From Acidobacteriota bacterium (GTDB lineage Bacteria; Acidobacteriota; UBA6911; JACQSX01), in assembly GCA_016211105.1 (NCBI GenBank), contig JACQSX010000035.1, forward strand, positions 1 through 64,000: a stretch of 64,000 bases of DNA. The letters run 5' to 3'. The notes under the pieces are model-generated. The model did no database searches. It saw only the letters and a list, made by a program, of their open reading frames with translations, and was not told where the DNA came from. Shown here piece after piece: positions 19,488-27,474 of the stretch. The translations under genes and the position numbers were made by a program. Numbering within the stretch: position 1 is the first letter of the stretch; the number at the start of each line of letters is the position of its first letter.

Positions 19488-20276
19488 TTATCCCTGGGGA
19501 TTCTTGAAGGAAAACTTGAGGATTGCCCAAATCGCTAATATCCCATCTTTCCAACCGATTTTCTTCCCCTCGGAATAGTCGCGTCCGCTGTAGGAGATGG
19601 GAACTTCATAGATGCGGCATTGAAGTTTGGCTACCTTGACGGTGATTTCAGGTTCGATATTGAATCGGTCGGACTCAATTCTTATTGATCTCAGGATGTC
19701 AGCCCGAAAGACCTTGTAGCAAGTCTCCATGTCAGTGAGATTCAAATTGGTAAAGGCGTTGGACATCGTGGTAAGAAATCGGTTGCCCACGGAATGCCAA
19801 AAGAACAGCGCCCGGCGCGGAGAGCCCATAAAGCGCGAACCATACACGACATCCGCTCGACCATCGAGGATCGGTTGTACCAGCCTAAAATATTCCTGGG
19901 GGTCGTATTCCAGATCAGCATCCTGAAAGATGATCACATCCCCCTTGGCCATCTCGACGGCCCACCGTATTGCCGCACCTTTGCCCTTATTTTCCTCCTG
20001 AAAACCAATATCAATAGAATTCACCTCGGAGAGAGATGTGAATTTTCGCCGCAGGTCTTCGTCGTCATTGAGTCGATGCAAAAACTCCCTCGTACCGTCG
20101 GTGGAATAGTCATCCACAATTACGATCTGCTTCGGCAAATTTACACTGCATACCCGACGCAGGATTTCCTCGATCGTCTTCTTTTCGTTAAAGACAGGAA
20201 TCAATACACTGAGAGTCCAGAGCTTTTTGCCAAGATTCATGCAGTTGTGAAAGACCTCTTCTAGAAAAGCAGACAT
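19488..20276 (-). CDS. Family 2 glycosyltransferase (polyprenyl-phosphate sugar synthase, DPM1-like)
   Basis: 262 residues. GT2 fold with the nucleotide-binding VIVDDYSTDGT (D55, D56) and the metal-binding D119-A-D121 in FQDADLEYDPQEY. CYKVF and the C-terminal KKIGWKDGILAIWAILKF are typical of polyprenyl-phosphate mannose/glucose synthases without membrane segments. It would load a sugar from a nucleotide donor onto a polyprenyl phosphate at the inner face of the membrane. That lipid-linked sugar is the kind of donor the two adjacent YfhO-type proteins need, which supports a shared pathway. The ATG at 20276 is used; an internal ATG at 20240 is possible. Confidence 0.85.
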   Translation of the reverse strand: MSAFLEEVFHNCMNLGKKLWTLSVLIPVFNEKKTIEEILRRVCSVNLPKQIVIVDDYSTDGTREFLHRLNDDEDLRRKFTSLSEVNSIDIGFQEENKGKGAAIRWAVEMAKGDVIIFQDADLEYDPQEYFRLVQPILDGRADVVYGSRFMGSPRRALFFWHSVGNRFLTTMSNAFTNLNLTDMETCYKVFRADILRSIRIESDRFNIEPEITVKVAKLQCRIYEVPISYSGRDYSEGKKIGWKDGILAIWAILKFSFKNPQG

Positions 20277-20680
20277 TATCTCACGCTACACAGTTTCATG
20301 AAGCGCGACATTGGCTCGGAACCTGTAAAAATTCGGACAGGTTCCTAACTTGGTGAGTCCACTTTGCGAGCCCTAGATAAGGGTGATTGCTTGGACCGCT
20401 TTTTTTAGGTTGGAATTGGAGAGATGAAATCCGAGCGCGGGCAAAAAATGCTTGCTTCTCAGAATCTACCTTCACAACGGCCAGCGGCCCCACAAATATC
20501 CGAAGTCGGGATTCGCAGCCACGACGCTTGGCTTGGCCCGGTAGCTTACGTGGCTGGGTCGCAAACCCATTAAGAGACTGTAGAAAGCCGCTGCGTCATC
20601 GCCAAGCTGCGTCGTTGCCGCTCCAAACCGAGCATCTCGGGCCCAGCGATGCGGGTTATGGCGCGCCTACGCGAGCATCC
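20277..20680. other. Intergenic region without a convincing gene
   Basis: About 400 bases upstream of the GT2 gene. Short frames on both strands exist, but their composition is not protein-like and none has a ribosome-binding site. No clear terminator or promoter was identified. Confidence 0.4.
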
Positions 20681-20821
20681 TTACGGCTTCTTCTCTTCGC
20701 CCGCCCGCGGCGTGATATGTAACTTGTCGAGGTGGTGGGCTTCCTCATGCTCGGACTTAAAGCCCCAGTAGAGGACTGCAACCACAATAATAATGCCAAC
20801 GACGATATATACTATTGTCAT
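20681..20821 (-). CDS. 46-residue single-span membrane protein
   Basis: Short gene found by reading the minus strand. A consensus AAGGAG lies 8 nt before the ATG at 20819-20821. The product starts MTIVYIVVGIIIVVAVLYWG (one hydrophobic helix, about residues 2-20). A charged cytoplasm-like tail rich in Glu, His and Lys follows (FKSEHEEAHHLDKLHITPRAG, here shown in two parts: FKSEHEEAHHLDK then LHITPRAGEEKKP), ending at TAA 20681-20683. The combination of ribosome-binding site, helix and charged tail makes it a credible gene. The function is unknown; small proteins like this often attach to larger membrane complexes. Confidence 0.7.
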   Translation of the reverse strand: MTIVYIVVGIIIVVAVLYWGFKSEHEEAHHLDKLHITPRAGEEKKP

Positions 20822-20954
20822 GGCGTTAACTCCTTATTCCTTGCACGTCAGAAAGGGCCAGATGGAGCACGAAGAAGGGACACTCTGCAAAACGCATCAT
20901 TTTGCCCTCCGCTAGTCTGTCGCTACTTGTTATACTAATGAAAACACCAGCAAA

Positions 20955-21194
20955 GTGCGAGCAAAATCGAATCGACTCTTGAGACCTGAAACTTTCTCCT
21001 ACCGAGGCTATCAGGCCCGGCTATCTGCTGTTCCATCAGCGAACAAAGGGATCTATTTTTGCCAAGCATGGGTTTTTCTACCTGGCCAGGAAGATCGGGG
21101 GGAGGTCGTCTCTGGTCACAGCCCCTCGCTGGGATTCGCCCGGCAAGATTGCTTTGCCCGCGTAAGAGCGAAGATCGACGGCTGGCTGGACTGA
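20955..21194 (+). CDS. Possible small hypothetical protein (79 residues)
   Basis: GTG at 20955. The frame encodes 79 residues with plausible composition: FSYRGYQARLSAVPSANKG, an aromatic strand IYFCQAWVFLPGQEDRG, and a C-terminal amphipathic helix FARVRAKIDGWLD. The ending is like that of several small proteins that finish with an RIDxWL-type helix. No ribosome-binding site is seen before the GTG, which lowers confidence. No family is recognised. It lies upstream of the ABC-F gene on the same strand. Confidence 0.4.
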   Translation: MRAKSNRLLRPETFSYRGYQARLSAVPSANKGIYFCQAWVFLPGQEDRGEVVSGHSPSLGFARQDCFARVRAKIDGWLD

Positions 21195-21297
21195 ATTCAG
21201 ATTCCGAAATCCGTGACCCGAATTCACATCCTCGCCCTACCGATCTCGTCAGTTATATTATTGAGAATTGCAGAATATAGTTCAATAGACTCAGAGA

Positions 21298-23211
21298 ATG
21301 CTCTTACGCTTGGAAAGAACACAGAAGAGTTTTGGCGAGCAGTCGTTATTCGACTCAATCGACTGGGTGATCAACAGCGGCGACAAAATCGCGCTGGTCG
21401 GCCCCAACGGTTCGGGGAAGACGACGCTGCTGCACTTAATGACCGGAAAACTCACTCCTGACCATGGTCAGGTGATTCGCAAAAAGCGCCTCTCCATTTG
21501 CCATGTGGAACAGGCGGAATTTCGGGCTCGGAGCGCAGGCAATATGACCGTGTTGTCTCAGGCGCTCTCCGTGTTTGGTCCTCTCACTGAAATGGAGCAC
21601 CGAATTTTGGACCTGCAGAAGCAGATCTCGGAGCAGCTCAACCGCTCGAGCGCCGCATCTGAGGAATACGCGTACCTCATCGACCGTTTTCGGCTGCTCG
21701 GTGGATACTACTTCCGCAGCAGAACCGAAAGCATCTTGCAAGGCCTAGGGTTTTCGCGCGAAGCGATTCACTGGCCCTTAAGTCAACTCAGCGGAGGACA
21801 ACAGAGCCGCTTGAAGCTGGCGCAGGCCTTGCTCTCACAACCGGAATTGCTGTTGCTGGACGAACCGACCAATCACCTGGACCTCGATGCCATCGAGTGG
21901 CTCGAAGACTATCTGCAGGAGGCGAATTTCTCCATCGTTCTCGTCAGTCACGACCGGTTTTTTCTTGATCGAATCGCAAAAAAAACCATCGAAATTCACA
22001 ACCGACGTCTGCGCCAATTTTCCGGCAATTATTCCTTCTATCGGAGAGAACAAGACTTGCTCGAGCAGCAGCAGGCGGCCGCATTTAGACGTCAACAAGA
22101 GCAGATCAACAGAACGGAGGAGTTCATTCGTCGCAATATCGCGGGGCAGAAAACCAAACAGGCGAAGAGTCGGCGCAAAATGCTGGACAAACTGGAGCGC
22201 GTGGCTGCGGTGGAGGTCGCCGAGCCCTTGCGGTTGGAGTTCCAGGAAGCCCCCGGATCCAGCCATGTGGTGATGCAATGTGAAACCTTGGCGGTGGGAT
22301 ACGGGAAGACAAGGTTAATCGAAGGGATTCATTTAGTGGTCGATCGCGGCGCACGCTTCGGCATCGTAGGAAGCAATGGCGCCGGCAAGACAACCTTACT
22401 GAAGACATTCTTGGGGGAGGTCCCGCCATTGGGGGGGCGCCTGGAGCGATCCGCCGACTTGACATGGAGCTATTTCTCTCAAACCCAGGAAGGCCTGGAT
22501 CCCCAGAACACGATCCTGGCCGAGGTTCACGGGGCGTCTCCTCATTTGACAGAAGGGGCCGTGCGCAGCTATCTGGCAGGCTTTCTATTTCGAGGAGAAG
22601 AAGTCTTTAAGCGTGTCGCCGTCCTCAGCGGCGGTGAACGAAGTCGTGTCGCTCTGGCGAAGCTTTTGCTGCGTCCCGCTCATGTACTGTTACTGGACGA
22701 ACCGACCAATCACCTGGACATCCCTGCGCGCGAAGTATTGGAAACGGCATTGCAAGCCTTTACTGGCACATTGTTTGTCGTCTCCCACGATCGTTATTTT
22801 TTGAGCCGGCTGGGAAGCGAAATTCTGCTCGTGCGCGACCGGCAATTAGAGAGGTTTGCGGATCTGGAAAGCTTTGAAACGCGCCGAAACGGGTCTCGAG
22901 ATGCACATCAAGCTTGCGCCTCTGCCGACAAAGGTGAAGCCGTTGTAGCGAAGCCGGCCAAATCCAGAAGCTCGCTATCCAAGAATGAACAAGCCCGGCT
23001 GCAAAAAGTATTCCTTGCGCTCGAGGAGCGCATCCATCAACTTGAAGCGGACCGTGATCAGGTTAGCGCCCAAATGCAGCAACAGGGAGCGCGGGAATTT
23101 CAAAAATTGAACGAGCTAGCAAACCGCTATGAAGCGCTCGATCTGGAACTCTCCTCCGTGTATAGGGAGTGGGAGGCTCTCATGATACGGTCGGAAAGCG
23201 GAAGCTTTTAA
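21298..23211 (+). CDS. ABC-F family ATPase (Uup/EttA-type ribosome-associated)
   Basis: 637-residue soluble protein with two ABC cassettes and no membrane domain. Walker A motifs are GPNGSGKTT (35-43) and GSNGAGKTT (358-366). Signatures are LSGGQQSRLKLAQALL and LSGGERSRVALAKLLL, each followed by the Walker B motif LLLLDEPTNHLD or VLLLDEPTNHLD. The linker between cassettes is rich in Arg, Lys and Gln, and the C-terminus (about 550-637) is a coiled coil, which is the Uup layout. ABC-F proteins bind the ribosomal E site and affect translation or antibiotic tolerance. The exact subfamily is not certain. The ATG at 21298 has only a weak ribosome-binding site. Confidence 0.92.
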   Translation: MLLRLERTQKSFGEQSLFDSIDWVINSGDKIALVGPNGSGKTTLLHLMTGKLTPDHGQVIRKKRLSICHVEQAEFRARSAGNMTVLSQALSVFGPLTEMEHRILDLQKQISEQLNRSSAASEEYAYLIDRFRLLGGYYFRSRTESILQGLGFSREAIHWPLSQLSGGQQSRLKLAQALLSQPELLLLDEPTNHLDLDAIEWLEDYLQEANFSIVLVSHDRFFLDRIAKKTIEIHNRRLRQFSGNYSFYRREQDLLEQQQAAAFRRQQEQINRTEEFIRRNIAGQKTKQAKSRRKMLDKLERVAAVEVAEPLRLEFQEAPGSSHVVMQCETLAVGYGKTRLIEGIHLVVDRGARFGIVGSNGAGKTTLLKTFLGEVPPLGGRLERSADLTWSYFSQTQEGLDPQNTILAEVHGASPHLTEGAVRSYLAGFLFRGEEVFKRVAVLSGGERSRVALAKLLLRPAHVLLLDEPTNHLDIPAREVLETALQAFTGTLFVVSHDRYFLSRLGSEILLVRDRQLERFADLESFETRRNGSRDAHQACASADKGEAVVAKPAKSRSSLSKNEQARLQKVFLALEERIHQLEADRDQVSAQMQQQGAREFQKLNELANRYEALDLELSSVYREWEALMIRSESGSF

Positions 23212-23262
23212 CTATGGGCCCTCGGGCGGTGTGGGGCCTCACACGGAATTTGCGACTCTCGT

Positions 23263-23291
23263 TTGACTTTGCATGCCATCCTTTCTAAAAT
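23263..23291 (+). promoter_or_regulatory. sigma70-type promoter for the VWA gene
   Basis: TTGACT (23263-23268) and TAAAAT (23286-23291) have the ideal 17-nt spacer, 42 nt upstream of the VWA start codon. Five of six bases match consensus in each hexamer. Confidence 0.6.
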
Positions 23292-23333
23292 GGGCTTAAT
23301 AATCCAACCCTTTTTCTTGGAAAGGATGTGGCA

Positions 23334-24251
23334 ATGGTAAGAGCTGGCTACGTTTACACTGCTCTTGTTTTTTTAACCGCATCCGTCTCCCTATTTAGCG
23401 CCGACAAATCAGACACGCCATCACCTCAACGGGCTTCCATCTTCCGGAGCAACGTGGAGATGGTGGTAATCCGGGCCTCGGTAACCGACGCACTCAACCG
23501 TTACGTCGTGGGGTTGGAGAGAGAACATTTTAAGGTGTTTGATAACAAGGTGGAACAGACCATCGCGCACTTTTCCAGCGATAACGCTCCTTTAAGCGTT
23601 GGGATTATCTTTGATATCAGCGGCAGCATGGCGAATAATCTGCTCAATGCCAAGAACTCGGTCGTACGATTTTTGCAACAGGGAAATCGCGAGGATGAAT
23701 ATTTCCTGGTAACGTTTAATGAGCGGACGATGCTGGTTCAGGACTTCACATCCGAGAGTGACGCCGTCCGTAATGAAATGCCCCTGGTCCGTGCCAAAGG
23801 TAGAACAGCGCTTTACGACGCCATCTATGCCGGGTTGCAAAAATTATCCGAAGCGCGCAACGACAAGAAAGCCTTGGTTGTCATTACCGACGGAGAGGAT
23901 AACAGCAGTCGTTACACGTTCTCCGACGTCAAGGACTTTGCCAAGGAGTCAGACGCTCAAATTTATGTAATCGGAGAAAAGGGCGATCTGGGTTACGGTC
24001 GTCACATTATCAACGAAATTGTCAGTCTCACGGGTGGTCGCGCTTTCTTTCCCCAAAGCCTTAAATCGCTGGATTATTACTGCGACCTGATCCACACCGA
24101 ACTACGAAACCAATATGTACTTGGCTATGTTCCCAATAACGCTGCCCACGACGGCAAGTGGCGTAAAGTGAAGGTCCAGGTACAACCCCCTGAAGGCCTT
24201 CCCAGGTTGAGTGTCCATGCCAAGGAAGGCTATTTTGCCTCCAAGAGATGA
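23334..24251 (+). CDS. VWFA-related Acidobacterial-domain protein, copy 1
   Basis: 305 residues. A signal peptide (about 1-23) precedes a beta-strand linker (FRSNVEMVVIRASVTDALN) and a von Willebrand A domain with an intact MIDAS motif D94-I-S-G-S98 (IIFDISGSM), the Thr in KGRTALYDAI and the Asp in ITDGEDNSS. The end (NQYVLGYVPNNAAHDGKWRKVKVQV) matches the TIGR03436 type found in large numbers in Acidobacteriota. It is likely exported and probably involved in metal-dependent protein contacts; the partner is unknown. The ATG at 23334 follows AGGA at 7-nt spacing and is preferred over the GTG at 23328. Confidence 0.88.
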   Translation: MVRAGYVYTALVFLTASVSLFSADKSDTPSPQRASIFRSNVEMVVIRASVTDALNRYVVGLEREHFKVFDNKVEQTIAHFSSDNAPLSVGIIFDISGSMANNLLNAKNSVVRFLQQGNREDEYFLVTFNERTMLVQDFTSESDAVRNEMPLVRAKGRTALYDAIYAGLQKLSEARNDKKALVVITDGEDNSSRYTFSDVKDFAKESDAQIYVIGEKGDLGYGRHIINEIVSLTGGRAFFPQSLKSLDYYCDLIHTELRNQYVLGYVPNNAAHDGKWRKVKVQVQPPEGLPRLSVHAKEGYFASKR

Positions 24252-24471
24252 CTCCCGGTAATCATCGGATAACGGCAACAAGATTTTATCCCACATCTAA
24301 TGGCTGGGCTCACTAAGCATCGTGACATTTGCCCTATTTGCGGATCGCGCCACAAGCAAAGATTCCCCCGCGCGGCCCGAGGTTCAAGGCATTCCCGCCC
24401 CGCCGATCTTCGTTTATTGTATTAGTTCGTAGAACTGAAACCTGACCAGTTACGTAAACGGTGGCTTCAAC

Positions 24472-25950
24472 ATGGATACCTATTCTCTTTTCTTAAATCG
24501 GGTTAACGAGTTGTACTACCTTCGCACAGCAGCCAACATCCTTTCTTGGGATCAGGAAACCATGATGCCAGCGAAAGGGGCGGCAGCGCGGGCTAAGCAA
24601 CTTGCGACGATCAGCGCGCTACACCACGAACATCTCACGTCCCCTCGCTTTGGCGATCTCCTGGCCGAATTGCAAACCAAATCACTTAACGCTGATACTC
24701 AGGTCATTGTCCGTGAGATGGCGCGAGACTACCACCGAGCGGTCAAGATCCCAACCAGGTTAGTCGAAGAGATGACCGAGACGACAGCCCTGGCCTATGA
24801 AGTCTGGAATCGCGCGCGGCAGCAGTCGGATTTTGCTACGTTCGCTCCATGGCTAGATAAGATTTTTTCGCTGAAAAAGGAAGAGGCCCGTTGTCTCGGA
24901 TTTGAAAAGAGCCTGTACGACGCCCATTTGGATGACCACGAGCCGGGTCTCACAACCACGATGGTGGAGCTACTTTTTGCGCGGCTACGACAGCAGCTGG
25001 TCCCCTTGGTAGAGCGTGCCGAAGCCAGGGTCGACAAAAAAGAGGACGGCTGGCTGTGTGCCAGCTATCCGCTGGTTTTGCAGGAGCAATTTGGCCGCCA
25101 AATCGTTGAAACAATGGGTATCGATTGGCAGGCTGGCCGCCTGGACGTTTCCCCTCACCCCTTTTGCGGAGGCGCCGGGCCCAGCGACGTGCGTATCACA
25201 ACCCGATATAAGGAAAACGATTTTTTGGTTTCGTTGTTCGGCATGATCCATGAAGCGGGACACGCTTTGTACGAACAGGGATTGGAGGGTGAGTATTTCG
25301 GCACGCCTTTGTGCGATACCGTTTCTCTCGGAATCCACGAATCGCAGTCCCGACTTTGGGAAAATCAAGTCGCGCGGAGCGCTGACTTCTGGGAATTTTG
25401 GTTCCCTCGGCTCCAGCAAACCTTTCCTGAGCAAACGCGAAATCTGAAACTGGAAAGATTTTATCACACCATCAATCGGGTGCGACGCTCATTGATCCGA
25501 GTGGATGCTGATGAATTGACCTACAACCTTCACATTATTCTGCGCTTTGAACTGGAGCGCGCCATTTTTGAGGATCAGATCTTTGCAAGAGACCTGGGCA
25601 CGGCGTGGAACGAGAAGATGAAGCAATATCTGAATACTGTACCGTCCCAGGCCGCAGAAGGGGTCCTACAAGATGTCCACTGGGCTTCAGGATTGGTGGG
25701 ATACTTCCCCACTTACGTCTTAGGTAACCTTTACGCCGCCCAGTTTTATCGACAAGCAAACATAGAGATTTCTGATCTGAAAGAGAACATTCGTAAAGGC
25801 GTCCTGAGCCCTTTGCGCGCGTGGCTACGCGAGAAAATCCACCGCCACGGCCGTCGTTACAGCGCCTCTGGCCTAGTAGAGCGGGTAACCGGAGAGCCGC
25901 CCACTGCTGATCATTTCATCGACTACCTCAAAGGGAAATTTGGATCGTAA
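24472..25950 (+). CDS. M32 family metallocarboxypeptidase (Taq type)
   Basis: 492 residues, full length for M32. It removes C-terminal amino acids from peptides in the cytoplasm using a bound metal ion. The zinc-binding HEAGH is at H260-E261-x-x-H264 (MIHEAGHALYEQG), and the third-ligand region GIHESQSRLWEN follows about 25 residues later. The N-terminal helix bundle begins with NILSWDQETMMPAKGAAARA, typical of the family. No signal peptide. It is convergent with arsS on the right. Confidence 0.95.
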   Translation: MDTYSLFLNRVNELYYLRTAANILSWDQETMMPAKGAAARAKQLATISALHHEHLTSPRFGDLLAELQTKSLNADTQVIVREMARDYHRAVKIPTRLVEEMTETTALAYEVWNRARQQSDFATFAPWLDKIFSLKKEEARCLGFEKSLYDAHLDDHEPGLTTTMVELLFARLRQQLVPLVERAEARVDKKEDGWLCASYPLVLQEQFGRQIVETMGIDWQAGRLDVSPHPFCGGAGPSDVRITTRYKENDFLVSLFGMIHEAGHALYEQGLEGEYFGTPLCDTVSLGIHESQSRLWENQVARSADFWEFWFPRLQQTFPEQTRNLKLERFYHTINRVRRSLIRVDADELTYNLHIILRFELERAIFEDQIFARDLGTAWNEKMKQYLNTVPSQAAEGVLQDVHWASGLVGYFPTYVLGNLYAAQFYRQANIEISDLKENIRKGVLSPLRAWLREKIHRHGRRYSASGLVERVTGEPPTADHFIDYLKGKFGS

Positions 25951-26008
25951 CGGTCGTCGAAGGTTCGATCGTCGAGAGTTGTGACTTTCGACTTGTGACT
26001 TTCCACCG
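25951..26008. repeat. Short degenerate GTCG/GACTT repeat tract
   Basis: Runs of near-repeats (GGTCGTCGAAGGTTCGATCGTCGAG in shorter units such as GTCG and GTGACTTTC) fill the space between the convergent M32 and arsS genes. They are like the longer GTCGCAA-type tract at 61660-61800. Confidence 0.4.
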
Positions 26009-27049
26009 TCAGGTCGTGGCGCCACTACAACTGGATCCTGCTCCCGCAGTGCACCCGTAGCAGTGCCGCCCGGTGACGATCCGACGGTGGCTTAGCCGCG
26101 CCACGTCAAAATCGGAAATATGACAGGGCGCAGAGAAGCTGACCTCCAAACCCAGCATCTGGTTGAAGTCGCAGTCGAACAGTCTTCCGTCCCATCCTAT
26201 GGAAATCATGTTACGGCACATAAGTCCGCTGATCGTAGTCGGATTGAAAGCCTGGACCAGTCTTTCCATATAACGCTCGTAGTTACCTGACTCGAGAAGG
26301 AACTCCAAGAAGCGGCTGATAGGCATGTTCGTGATGCAGTATAGGTGGTTAAACTGAATTCCAAATTTTCGGTGGAGATTGCGCTTGAAATCTTCTTCCA
26401 GAACCTTCTGGCAAGCAGGCAGAAATGCGCCCACAGGGTTGCAGACCAAATTCAGCGCCAATTCGCTTCCCGCTATCCCATATCCCAGCCTATTCAAATA
26501 TTTCAGCACGTCGATGGAGCGTTGGAAAACCCCTAAGCCGCGTTGCCGGTCCGTTTCCCGTTCCTGGTAATAAGGTAGAGAGCAAAGGAGTTCCACTTGG
26601 TGCGCCGCCAGGAACGCCGGTAGATCTTCTTGCCCTTTTACTGCAAGCACCGTTAAGTTGCATCGATCCGTCACATGTCGGCCGAGAGCGCGAATTTCTC
26701 CTACGATCCAACGAAAATGTGGATTCAATTCTGGCGCCCCGCCGGTAATATCGACTTTCGGTATGTTGGTGCTTGCAAGCGCTCGGATACATCCAGCCAT
26801 CGTCTCGCGCGACATGATTTCTGTGCGATCCGGACCTGCATCCACATGGCAATGCGCGCAGAGTTGGTTGCACTGCTTTCCGACGTTGATTTGAAAAATT
26901 TCTACTTCACCTCCGTGCAAAGGCGATTGCCCGAACTGGCGTAGCGTTTTTTCAAAAGGAGGAATAAAGCTTGTCCGGTCTAGAATACCGACCTGCTCTG
27001 GAAGAGAAGCCAGAGGAGACTGCCGCCGCAATAGGGTGCCTTTACTCAT
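26009..27049 (-). CDS. arsS: Arsenosugar biosynthesis radical SAM protein ArsS-like
   Basis: 346 residues. The radical SAM cluster motif is C60-N-Q-L-C64-A-H-C67 (INVGKQCNQLCAHCHVDAGPDR). A C-terminal cysteine-rich segment (RHCYGCTAGAGSSCSG) matches the ArsS/DUF3641 architecture (TIGR04167). ArsS adds a 5'-deoxyadenosyl group to dimethylarsinous acid, an early arsenosugar step. The AhpD-like partner gene is 21 nt upstream, which is the usual pairing. The ATG at 27049 is used; a TTG at 27061 is the open alternative. The arsenic methyltransferase ArsM is not in the window, so the arsenic role is inferred from family and partner. Confidence 0.88.
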   Translation of the reverse strand: MSKGTLLRRQSPLASLPEQVGILDRTSFIPPFEKTLRQFGQSPLHGGEVEIFQINVGKQCNQLCAHCHVDAGPDRTEIMSRETMAGCIRALASTNIPKVDITGGAPELNPHFRWIVGEIRALGRHVTDRCNLTVLAVKGQEDLPAFLAAHQVELLCSLPYYQERETDRQRGLGVFQRSIDVLKYLNRLGYGIAGSELALNLVCNPVGAFLPACQKVLEEDFKRNLHRKFGIQFNHLYCITNMPISRFLEFLLESGNYERYMERLVQAFNPTTISGLMCRNMISIGWDGRLFDCDFNQMLGLEVSFSAPCHISDFDVARLSHRRIVTGRHCYGCTAGAGSSCSGATT

Positions 27050-27070
27050 ACTCAAGCACAACCCGTCGAA

Positions 27071-27406
27071 TTACGGCATTTCAATTTTTCCCACAAGGTT
27101 GCGCATCTGAACCCCATGGACTAGAGAAGCGCCACCGCGGATTGCCGCCGCCACATGCAGCGCCTCGGTCATCTGCTCCAGATTGGAGCCTTTTTCCAGG
27201 CACGCATGGCTATACGCATCAATGCAATAGGGACACTGTACCGTGTGCGCCACGGCCAAAGCAATCAGCGCCTTCTCCCTTTCCGTAAGCGCCCCTTCAG
27301 AGAACACTGCGCTATACCAGGCGGAAAATTTTCGCCACAACTCTGGGCTTTCTTTTCCGATCTCGGCAAACTTACCCAGATCCTCTCGATGATAATAATG
27401 TTCCAT
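27071..27406 (-). CDS. Arsenosugar-associated AhpD-like (carboxymuconolactone decarboxylase fold) protein
   Basis: 111 residues. CMD/AhpD fold with the redox pair C58-P-Y-C61 and a conserved His (H67) in CPYCIDAYSHAC, preceded by LTEREKALIALAVAHTVQ. It fits the arsenosugar biosynthesis-associated peroxidase-like family (TIGR04169), which is normally encoded beside arsS. The gene order here (this gene, then arsS 21 nt later, same strand) supports that name. AAGGAAGG lies just before the ATG. The enzymatic reaction is not established for this family. Confidence 0.88.
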   Translation of the reverse strand: MEHYYHREDLGKFAEIGKESPELWRKFSAWYSAVFSEGALTEREKALIALAVAHTVQCPYCIDAYSHACLEKGSNLEQMTEALHVAAAIRGGASLVHGVQMRNLVGKIEMP

Positions 27407-27474
27407 AAGCCTTCCTTGTCGGAGATCAAATACATTAGACTAAAGTTGTCAGGCGATTCGCGCTTTCGCAATAA

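Noticed and set aside
20387..20722. 111-codon plus-strand frame upstream of the small membrane protein
   Set aside because: Arg/Pro/Leu-rich composition, no ribosome-binding site, and it overlaps the better-supported 46-residue gene on the other strand.
24300..24425. 41-codon ORF with a CPICG motif between the VWA and M32 genes
   Set aside because: No ribosome-binding site, only one half of a zinc ribbon, and an Arg-rich low-quality C-terminus; most likely chance.
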